From Silene noctiflora (lineage: Eukaryota > Streptophyta > Magnoliopsida > Caryophyllales > Caryophyllaceae): DNA of 20,360 nt. Shown here piece after piece: positions 1 through 8,533 of this stretch. Where the stretch lies: positions 1-20,360 of the forward strand of contig VHZZ01010178.1 of NCBI GenBank assembly GCA_009801015.1, written 5' to 3'. The position numbers and the translations under genes are program-made. How positions within the stretch are numbered: position 1 is the stretch's first letter; the number at the start of each line of letters is the position of its first letter. The notes below the pieces were generated by a model, which worked only from the letters and a program-made list of their open reading frames with translations, was not told where the DNA came from and did no database searches.

Positions 1-252
1 TCATTATAATAATTTGATAAAATCGATAAAATGAAATTATTGACTGTGAGATATAAATAAATATTTTCATTTAAATACATATTTCATGATATTTTATTTC
101 AATTTGTTTTGAGAACAAATTTTTTTTCAAAGTAAAATACGATGAGGTGAAATATGAAAATTAATAAACTGTTAATTCAAATTTTAAAGGTAATACATTA
201 AAAGCTAAAACTTCTATATATACCGCGCTTTATTGCGCGGGATCTAAACTAG
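1..252 (+). mobile_element. Helitron 3' terminus (partial)
   Basis: A GC-rich hairpin lies at 223-240 (CCGCGC, 6-base loop, GCGCGG) in otherwise very AT-rich DNA. It is followed 9 bases later by CTAG at 249-252 and then T at 253. A short GC-rich stem about 10-12 bases before a terminal CTRR, inserted before a T, is the known signature of a Helitron 3' end. The 5' end would lie before the window, so length and autonomy are unknown, and no rolling-circle replicase coding is visible here. The call rests on this terminal structure alone. Confidence 0.6.
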
Positions 253-1505
253 TGTATATACTACTTGCATCCATGGCATATAGTTGCATTAGTTAAAATG
301 TTTTGAAAAGTTTCTAATGGGGAACTTTGACAAGATCGTTTAGGCCGTTACAAATACTCTTTTTCAACTTAAGACTTTGCCTACTAGAATGGATCTAAAA
401 CACCCTAGGTTGTGTCATACTAGTGTCTTTTGCATGTGAGTCACATTTCCAGCCTCGTGATGCGATATGGACTTGGTTAACTTGTTTAGGTGACCTCGAT
501 TAACTTGGTGGTTTGGCAACCCAAAAATGCTTTTCATAAATAAGTTTGAAGTGCTCATTTCAAAAAAAAAATGTGATGTGGAAATGTTTTAATTGCCATT
601 GAAACCTCATTATGCATTGAAATGTTGAAATTTGCGGAATTAAGTTGTTTTGATGGAGCCGTACCACTTCGATGTGCTTTGGAGGGGGATCCATTGAATT
701 GGGCCCCCAAATGGTTGTGAATTCAATCGACCAAAGACAGAGTGATTATCACCCCGAAAAGCTATTGTCTAGAGGTTAACCGGTTGCCTAATAAGCGATT
801 GGCGAAAGCAAAAGACATTAGCACGCGTGGGACAAACCCCATCTCAAATTTTGAAAGTGAAAGTCGAATGAGGTCAAATTTTGAATGATAGTCAAATATC
901 CATCTTTTTATATAATGACTTGAGCATTTCATTCCCCAAAAGCCTTTTTCTTATGCCACCTTGTCGAGCTTGGGACGATCCATAACCTTTACATTTGTAG
1001 AGAATTCGAGGCTTGTCATGTCTTATGCCACTGGCATCATGGGGATTATCCTTCCACCCATCTAATCGCCCTTGACAAAAGCAATTTGGGAATTGAGGAC
1101 GAAAGTAGTCTAGTTTAACACGATTTGGAGGTGATTTGGGTCCATCCTTTTGTACTTAGTGGTTTGTTGAACTAGTATTTGTGACGGAATATATGCCCTT
1201 ATATTTGCTCCCTTTTAGTTGACTCCGCTACTTAGATGAGGAAAGTGGTTTTTCCTTTTGTTGATGCATCATATTGCTTGTTATGTGTTTCATGTTAGGA
1301 TGTATCCAATTTTCCGCAAGCCCCCAGTTGCCTTGCAACGGGGCACATAACTCATTGTGTTTCGTTGTGAGTTGAAGGGACGGAGAAGGCTTGTTAATTG
1401 CCTTTCATCGGAAATTAGTAGTTTAGATAATTCTTTTATATTAAGAGTCTTAGTTTAATTTATAAGCTTACTCGAGGACAAGTAAGGTTTAATTGTAGGG
1501 ATATT
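253..1505 (+). mobile_element. Noncoding 3' internal region of a Ty3/gypsy element (partial)
   Basis: No open frame of useful length is seen. The stretch ends at about 1470-1505 in a CTCGAGGACAAG... segment followed by GTAGGGATATT. That pattern commonly lies between the end of pol and the 3' LTR of plant gypsy elements and serves as the polypurine-tract area. The LTR candidate at 1506 follows directly. Some plant gypsy lineages (Tat/Athila/Ogre) have a long noncoding region here, which fits the absence of coding sequence. The upstream boundary with the Helitron end at 252 is inferred. Confidence 0.4.
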
Positions 1506-3616
1506 TGATGAGTAGTATTTTGGTCACGTTTTACCCCTCATTTATACCTTATTCCGACTCGATTTTGCGTGCTTAATTGATTTAAANTTTGCGTGCTTAA
1601 TTGATTTAAATAGCTCATTTTAATTACTAATTTATAATAATTAGTCGTATTAGTTATATTTAGTAATTAGTCGGGTTTTTATATGAAATTAGTATTATTA
1701 TTATTTTAATTTAATAATGCAGGTGAGACGGAATCGCGAGACGGAATTAATAGCGAGAGGCAAAATTCATTATAAATAACAAAATTCAAGGTTGGCCTTG
1801 ACCCTTGACCTCCATCACCACCTTCGTTCTTCAACATCATCAATTCATCTTTCACCATTCGTACACCATCTTCACCATCATTCCATCACTTTCATCAATC
1901 AGCCTCCATCATCATCACCCTCAATTCGTATTTCGACCATCAACATGACCATTGTGCTCCATCAACACCATCATTCACCCATCATCCTTCATCATGCACC
2001 ACCGTCACCACCTTCTTCATCATCATCATTCGTCGTCCACCTTCATCAAATGCATCAGATAACACCTCGACAACAACTCCAACAACAAATTGCATCCCAG
2101 TCGGCCAACCGGCTGCTGCCTCCTCCACCGGCACACAACAACAAAGCAACTCCTCATTTATTCAAAATCTCGGCGCCGGCATTGTCACCGGCGGCCAGCC
2201 AACCGGCTCCCAGCGCCCCTGCATCCTCTTAATATGCGCAAAACTCAATCCTTGTTGATCCCTGCCGGTGCACTGGCCTCCGGCACCCCGGCTCCCACGT
2301 ACGCCCACTTCAATTTCCCTTTTATTCTCAAATGCTCGGCGCCAGTGCCATCGACGGCCTCCGGTCAACCGTCCTGGAAAACAAACAAGAAAAAGATAAG
2401 AAAGGAAAGCCGCGTTTTGTATTGTAGTTGGTGTCGTTTTGATTATTTGACTTTTGGGGCACTGTAATTAGAAGGAAGAAAACAGTTTAAAAGAAGGAGT
2501 GTTTGGGCTGGTTAAAAGGGATTAGAGGGAATGATTTGGGATGAACATTAAAAAAAGGAGGATTAGGCCCAAGTTTTAAGTGGAGTATAAAAACATTGGT
2601 CGTAGGTTTTAGTCTTGTCACATTTTAACAGACATTAATACAATTTCATATATTAATTTAGAAAATCCTAGGTATGAAAAACCGTCTTTAATTAAAGTTA
2701 TAATCTTTCTTCAATATAATTTCAATTACTCTTTAGTTTATGCAAGATCTTCAATTTCTCATTAGTTTACATTTAGTATTAGGTTGTAATTTGAAGGAAG
2801 AAGAAATCCATCTTACTTATTTCAATCCATGTTCATTACTTTCCTCTTAGTTGGTATAATTCTCATCTTTTGTTTACATTTACTTCATTAGTTTATATTT
2901 ATCGTCTTACTTGTTTGACATTCATTCAAAGTAATAATATTTATCATGTTTACAATGTTTGTTTGTGTATTGTTGCAATTTGTTGTTAATTTCTAACCCA
3001 TGAACATGTGTGAGTAGTCTATCTAGAGCTTAGGGGGATCTTGGATTGTCAATGGGCTTGAATTCGAGTTTTTAACATTTAGATTTGGGTGGTTTATTGG
3101 TCTTCACTTTGAAGTGTTTGTAGGATTGTTTGAAAGAAAGTTTGAACTTTTTCCTCACATGTTTGGCTTATCTTGGTGCCCTTTGCTATTGGATTATCTA
3201 TCTTGGTGCTTAGGCTATTATAAAGTCAATGTGTTATGTGCTTGATGAGTTTATCTTAACCGAATGAAGATTAGTTAATGAACTTAAGGAGACTAAGAAA
3301 TTAGTCATAAACCCTTGACCATTGTGATCACCTATATCTTGTTTTAATCTTGTTTCATGCTCAATTACCCAAGTGAATCCAAAGGCTCTAGTTTTTCCAT
3401 CTTTGATCAATTACTCTTTCTTTTAGCTTATTTTCATATCTAGTTTGCATATTTGCTTATAATCAATTAACTTCCTTCTTTGTTAAGACTAAATTGAGAA
3501 TTGAATGAATTAAGTATACATCCCGCCATCCTTGTGGTTCGACCCCGATTATACTACTATAGTTGGATTTTTATAAATAGTTTTTGAGCCGGGAATGACG
3601 ACAAATCCGGTCATCA
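1506..3616 (+). repeat. 3' LTR of a Ty3/gypsy (Tat/Athila-like) retrotransposon
   Basis: The 2.1-kb segment starts TGATGA and ends TCATCA, a 6-bp terminal inverted repeat with TG...CA ends, directly after a polypurine-like tract. TATA-like boxes lie at 1771-1778 (TATAAATA) and 2586-2594 (TATAAAAAC), either of which could mark the LTR promoter. The end (about 3525-3616), with CTTGTGGTTCGACCCCG and GCCGGGAATGACGACAAA, resembles LTR ends of plant Tat/Athila-type elements. The 5 bases before 1506 (ATATT) do not match those after 3616 (GTAAC), which argues against a solo LTR. Open frames in 1790-2470 are low-complexity His/Ser/Pro-rich CAT/CAC sequence, not genes. A second GGTCATCA at 3652-3659 leaves the exact end slightly uncertain. 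Confidence 0.5.
1564..1610. other. Assembly gap (single N) flanked by a 23-bp perfect duplication
   Basis: Position 1587 is N. The 23 bases before it (1564-1586) are identical to the 23 after it (1588-1610). This is what results when two contig ends that overlap are placed side by side with a placeholder. The true sequence probably has one copy, so LTR coordinates across this point may be about 24 bases too long. Confidence 0.8.
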
Positions 3617-4481
3617 GTAACCAACCCCTGCCGATGCTAGACCGCAGCACTGGTCATCAAAATTCTCGCGCATTGCAATGAGAAAAGCCAGATCCTTTCA
3701 TAAGAGGTACATGGGAGTGACGTCCATCACCCGACATGGCTTCACAATCACAACCACAATCTCCACCACCATCATCACCATACTAACAATCACAATAATC
3801 ACCACAATATTGATAACAATCACATAATCATATAAACACGGTACGTCTTACAAACAATCATACAACTGTACTCAGAAGGGAAACTCTACCTTTTTGCAAT
3901 ACCGCGCGCAATCAATAGTAGTTTAATACCAATCTTCTACAAACCGTCACCTACACACAATAATCACATATAATCACTATAACCTTTATTCAATACCCGT
4001 ATCATAACAATTTCCCCCAAATCACCCAAGGTTAGGGTTTAGATCTAAAATAAAAATATAAGAATAGAGATCGAGACTTATTAACAATGGTTGACATGAT
4101 GTATGACGAAATCCAGATCAAATGACGAATTCCCTTTGTTAAATGATTAGAGAGTGATTAAGTAGGGTTTTAGAAATGATTAGGGTTGAAATGATGTTTT
4201 AAACTGATTATACGATTTATAAAATCTCCCTTAATCACTAAATACAAATCGTGGAAACTAACTCTCCAGACCGGCCCCTCGGTCGAATGTCTCATCCCAC
4301 TCGGCTGAGTGGTACCTACTCGGTCGAGTGCCCAACATACTCGACCTAGTGATACCAAGTGAAATACCACCCAACTCCCAAACTCATACTCGATCTGTCA
4401 TACTCGCCCGAGTAACACTCACTAGTCGAGTACCCTCTCCACTCGACCGAGTGCCACAATATAGAAATACAGAGTACTACA
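3617..4481 (-). repeat. Ty3/gypsy LTR, minus strand, truncated at its 3' end
   Basis: Read on the minus strand, GAGGACGGAGTTCATTTTAA, then the purine tract AAGGAGGGAAGAC (4494-4482), leads into TGTAGTACTC starting at 4481. This is the familiar polypurine-tract-to-LTR junction of plant gypsy elements. A TATA-like box lies about 260 bases into the LTR (4216-4224). The first 200 bases carry a cluster of palindromic ACTCG motifs. The segment runs without a recognisable CA end into the neighbouring LTR at 3616, so it is probably interrupted there, with the remainder upstream of the window. The lineage is uncertain (chromovirus/Tekay-like is a guess). Confidence 0.5.
4278..4452. repeat. Cluster of eight palindromic ACTCGnCCGAGT-type motifs
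   Basis: Full or degenerate copies start at 4278, 4299, 4318, 4339, 4388, 4402, 4421 and 4441. The best palindromes are ACTCGGTCGAGT (4318-4329), ACTCGCCCGAGT (4402-4413) and ACTCGACCGAGT (4441-4452). They sit in the promoter-proximal (U3) part of the minus-strand LTR, upstream of its TATA-like box, as expected for regulatory repeats. Their function is not known. Confidence 0.75.
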
Positions 4482-4740
4482 GTCTTCCCTCCTTAAAATG
4501 AACTCCGTCCTCGAAGTTCACATCTACCTTTACACAACCCAAATTCTCTTCCTGCATTCTCAAAACCAACTCAACCAACAACGCTACCTCAACAATAAAA
4601 CCCAGAATATTGAATCAATCATAGTATAGCTTACCAAATTCCCACTGCTAAAACTATTTTACTAACATACCGCTCACTAATAAATCCAATACCAATACAA
4701 TCCACCAGGCAAGAACAATTACCAAAATGAAATATTACAA
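4477..4740 (-). mobile_element. Internal 3' end of the minus-strand gypsy element
   Basis: Directly before the LTR on the minus strand an open frame runs from 4614 to the stop at 4479-4477, about 45 codons. It ends in FEDGVHFKEGRL just inside the LTR start. Upstream of 4614 the frame is closed. It may be the tail of the polyprotein or chance readthrough. From 4615 to about 4740 the sequence is AT-rich, with no coding signal and no clear boundary. Confidence 0.35.
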
Positions 4741-5660
4741 AATCTATATGATACGATTGAAATATTATCGTTATTATTTTCAAAATGAAATATTCAAACT
4801 AGTCAATAGTTTGTTAGGATTATTATTGTCTCAACCTAAAGTTTGAACATATGAGATTCATACATGAATGAATTTCTTGTCGAATATGTGAAAATACTTT
4901 ATGGTCCAGAAGTACCATAATATGTGAAAAAATATAGTGAAAATCTATAATGATGATGTCAATCCATGAAATACGATGATTTGGCAAGAAAGAACAATTA
5001 TTTTTCAAATGAATTGTTAATAATCGGATTGATTCTTCTGAAGGGAATGAATTCAGGAATGATAGTTACACTCTTTTTCACTCCGATTAGGTTTTTGACC
5101 CAATGGGGTTTTCCTAGCAAGGTTTTTAACAAGGTAACACTGTTGGCGAGTTAATACGCTATAGTCATAATCATCATGATTGTTGAAATGACAACAATTT
5201 AAACATATAATATTATGTCATTTATTGAGAAGAATTTTTATTACAAGTGTGACTATAATATTTGAGATGAAGATTCAAAAGTTATCATCAATGACGATAT
5301 CCAGACTGCGAGTTCCGAAGAAATATTATATTGAAATTATCAAGGACTTATATTGATTGAAGATATCAAGTTTATCATTAACTACGGTGGATTATTTTTC
5401 AACGATCGAGAAGTTACGTCAAAAGATGGATTTCAAGATATATCAAGTTATGTAATCATCAGGGGGAGTAGACACGCGATGTACTCTTTTTCCTTATCCA
5501 AGGTTTTGTCCCACTGAGTTTTCCATGAAAATGTTTTAACAAAGGATCTTATTGTGCGTGTTTGAAGGATATTATACTCTTTTCCTTTCTAGTGTTTTTC
5601 CCACAAGGTTTTTCTAGTAAGGTTTTTAATGAGGCAACTTCACCAACGTATTTACAGTAT
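4741..5660 (+). mobile_element. Degenerate Ty1/copia 3' region
   Basis: Three related blocks of the form ACTCTTTTTCC...GGTTTTT..CCCA..GGGTTTT...AAGGTTTTTAAC.AGG lie at about 5069-5138, 5481-5549 and 5574-5640. Such blocks are typical of the region next to the 3' LTR of plant copia elements. A polypurine-like AGGGGGAG occurs at 5461-5468. No pol coding remains: the 62-codon open frame at 4966-5154 overlaps the first block and shows no copia domain. Neither LTR end could be fixed. Confidence 0.45.
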
Positions 5661-5775
5661 TTACAGTAATGGACATGTTATAAAATATATGTTCTAAGGA
5701 TGTCCATAAATGTAGGATGTTTCTAGAATTGTCCCTTCACATCTCTATGACATAACTCTCATTTGTATTCATGTA

Positions 5776-6033
5776 CTTCCTCCATTCAACTACACTCTAC
5801 CACTTTCATTTTTATACAGTATTTACAAGTAAATATTTAATTTCAATTTTCTCTCAATACATACGTGAAAATATATTCATGTGGGGTCTTGTTTAATTCG
5901 TCTTTACGAGTACATTAAAAATATCTAACTTTTATAATTTATGCAAATATGTATCTAACGATATTTAGCGCGCAAAACACGCGTTGACAAACGTGAAAAA
6001 GCAAAGTGGTAGAGTGAAGTTGAATGACGGAAG
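5776..6033. mobile_element. Stowaway-like MITE, 258 bp
   Basis: The left end CTTCCTCCATTCAACTACAC and the reverse complement of the right end (CTTCCGTCATTCAACTTCAC) form terminal inverted repeats that continue through CTCTACCACTTT with few mismatches. Both ends are flanked by TA (5774-5775 and 6034-6035), the Tc1/mariner target-site duplication. It has no coding capacity: the open frame on the minus strand over the right end is an artefact. Confidence 0.85.
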
Positions 6034-6035
6034 TA

Positions 6036-7056
6036 TATACACCCTTTTGTGCTAATAAGAAGGACACACCTCTCTACCATCACTCCCCCTCCTTCTCTAC
6101 ATTTTATAACAATTTCCACTTTATGAATATTGTTAATATATTTAGTCATTGATCTTAAGAATGATGGTTTAATCAAGAAGTTAGGAAGTTTATTAGAACT
6201 TTTTTGAGTGTTATTATCATATTTTGATTATAGCAAAACAATGTTAATTATTGTGTTTAGAGGTTTTTTTTTGTATGGCTGGTTACTTCCGACTTTAGCT
6301 TCCTTGTTTTCTTGAATATTTTCTACAAGTTTTCCATTGTTGCATTTGTGGAAGTTTGGATCCTAAGAGTTTCTTCTTTGTCTTTTACGGATCAGTTTTT
6401 TTTCTTTCTTTTTTTGGGGGTTTTTTTTAAGATTCCAACTTTCTTTTGAGAGTTTTTCTTTTGCCCTTAGTTCTCTTGATTCTACTATGGTAATTTGAAA
6501 GTTTTGTCTTTCTTTTACCGTTTTCATCCACGGGGAAGTTATAGGTTAATTTCGATTAACTTATAAAAAAAATAAAAAAAAAATCGCTCAACTACTTTGT
6601 ATTATTATACACATTGGCGGTTCTAGAGGGGTGCATGGATTCACCTGCATCCCCTTTGTTCTGAAATATTTATAAGTAAGTTTCAATAAGTATCATAAAA
6701 TGTTTAGTGATGTAGTGGCTGGAAACTTAATTTGTATAGGTTAGGTCAGGAGTTCGATTCCCTATAGTTTATCTCATTTAGTTATAAATTGTGAAACATA
6801 AGTTGGGTCAAATACTACTTTTTGGAAAAGTAAAAACAGCTTCTTCTAAACCCAAAAGCCAAAATAACCTCCAAGAAACAGAAGTAGAAAATATGAGTTT
6901 CTACTTCTATTTTTCAAAATATTCTACTTTCACTAAATCCCATATCTTCGACACCATTTTTTTTTTTACGTTTAACAAAAACATAGAATTATCTTTCATA
7001 AGCAAAATTTAATTTGTCATTCATTTCAAATCCGTACACATTAGCATTATGTTTTG
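6036..7056. other. AT-rich intergenic sequence, no gene
   Basis: Homopolymer-rich DNA with several T runs and no convincing coding sequence. Around 6616-6760 a stretch beginning GGCGGTTCTAGAGGGG and containing GGAGTTCGATTCC (a pol III box B look-alike at 6749-6761) resembles a decayed hAT-related or SINE-like repeat, but no matching terminus or target duplication was found. Confidence 0.4.
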
Positions 7057-7185
7057 CTCCATCAAAAATTCTTGTTTTTTTCAGGAGGACCGTCCTCCTT
7101 ACACCCAAAACCTTTATAATATTTTATTTGGATTGCCTTTAAGTTTAAGGAGGGCAGTCGTCTCAGAGGACACAAGAATTTTTAC
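7057..7185. mobile_element. Small inverted-repeat MITE
   Basis: The left arm AAAAATTCTTG...GACCGTCCTCCTTA (from about 7064) is inverted on the right as TAAGGAGGGCAGTCGTC...CAAGAATTTTTA (to about 7184). The 8-mer TTGCTCCA flanks both sides, at about 7055-7062 and 7186-7193, consistent with an 8-bp target duplication. The superfamily is unclear: 8 bp suggests hAT, but the ends are not typical. It is noncoding. Confidence 0.55.
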
Positions 7186-7193
7186 TTGCTCCA

Positions 7194-8115
7194 CATATTG
7201 TTTTTAAATGAAAATTGTTTAATTATCATTTTTCATAAGCTGATAAATTGTCTTACAAGGACTTTATTTTGTTAGCTACTACTATTTCATACTTTTTTAA
7301 TGAAAAGATTATTGGATTTTTTTTTGGGTTTGAAAGATGAAAGAATTTATCAATTTATTTTAAAATTTACTAATTCGGTGAAAAGTAACATTAGTTAAAT
7401 TTTTAAAAAAATTGATAGCGTCATGATCGATTTGAAACTAAATTGATCCGATGTTGTTTGTGTTCGACAAAATTTAGTTACATAGTATAATTGTATGATT
7501 GTTGTTGTTTTATGTTTAAAATGACATATTTTAGCATTACATGTAAATTTAAAGAAGGAAAAAAAATAAATAAATTTGTTAGGCCAAACACCAACAAATT
7601 AATATAAACAATTTCTTATAACTTTTGTCCAAACACCAACAATTTTTTCAAGAAACAGGTTATGCAAAACTATTTTTGAAAAATAGAAACTCATTTTTTA
7701 TAAGTTAGGCCAAACAGACCCTTAGTCCTTCATTTTCGAATTCTGTTAGTTATATTTTTTATATAAAATTTAAGTTAAAGAAATCAAGAGTTAAAGTTGT
7801 ATTTTTAATGTCGTGACTTTCAAATGTCCTCTTATTTATTATAGTGAAAAATAACATATAATTGGACTACTCTACAGTTATTTGAATTATATTATATAAG
7901 ACGTACTCTTTTCACATTAAAGAGCTACATACTCACGACTTATACAAGGTATTTTATTTATACCTACTCGAATTATTTGGATCAAATTTTATTTTAATTT
8001 AAATATTTTACTCCTCTTTCCTTTTCCGAAAAACCCGAACCAAACACCTCCTACATCTTGACAAGGCAAATCGTTCAACTACTTCGTACTCCGTATTATA
8101 CAGTATATACTCCGT
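7194..8115. other. 5' flank of the TrpD-like gene
   Basis: AT-rich. 7570-7725 looks like one end of a MITE of the GGGTCTGTTTGGCC type (read on the minus strand from about 7725) and contains a direct repeat of CCAAACACCAACAA (about 7583 and 7631); its partner end was not found. A TATA-like TATTTATA lies at 7955-7962, about 150 bases before the start codon. It is a candidate core promoter only, because such strings are common in this composition. TACTCCGTA occurs at 8087-8095 and 8108-8116, the second overlapping the start codon. Confidence 0.4.
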
Positions 8116-8533
8116 ATGATGGACGATTATTCCCGTAACCAACATCAAAATATTGGCACCTCCAAAAAAATGAAACTGTCACTCCACGCTGACCGCATAC
8201 ACCCATTCACATCACCGTCACCGGCTTCAATCCCTGCCGTCGAATCCTTCAATCAACCCACCGCCATACCAGCTTCCTTAAAATTCAACCGTCGAATTCG
8301 GCCGAGATGCAGATTATCCATGAATGCCGTGAGGGTGAAAATGGAAGAGCTAGCGTTGACCGAGGACACTACCCGAAACCCGGGGATATCGACGGCTTAC
8401 CGTAATCCGGAGCTCCGGATACCTAATCAGACGGTTCTGGATGCTCAAGCTAGGGTTTGTACTGGTCCCACACAAACTAAGCCCCTGACTTATGATCAAG
8501 CTGCTCATGTTCTCCACACCATCTTGAAATCTG
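8116..8533 (+). CDS. TrpD-like gene, exon 1
   Basis: Encodes residues 1-139 plus one base: the transit-like N-terminus and the first helix of the TrpD module (LTYDQAAHVLHTILKS). The donor is CTG|GTATTT. The frame stays open to 8607, and a second GTATTT sits at 8563, but only the 8533 junction leaves phase 1, which exon 2 needs. It also gives the family-like spacing ILKS-AKGELKEE. The residues read from 8534-8607 are therefore intronic. A later in-frame Met at 8170 is an alternative start. Confidence 0.8.

Noticed and set aside
1792..2467. Open frames of 146 and 125 codons rich in His, Ser and Pro (plus strand) and a 68-codon frame on the minus strand
   Set aside because: They start at non-ATG codons or within CAT/CAC-rich low-complexity sequence, lie inside a retrotransposon LTR and show no domain.
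4170..4370. Minus-strand 66-codon open frame
   Set aside because: It lies across the LTR promoter region and reads the palindromic motif cluster; no domain or homologue recognised.
6749..6761. GGAGTTCGATTCC as a tRNA gene or SINE box B
   Set aside because: No cloverleaf could be drawn around it and no box A or acceptor stem partner was seen; probably a repeat relic.
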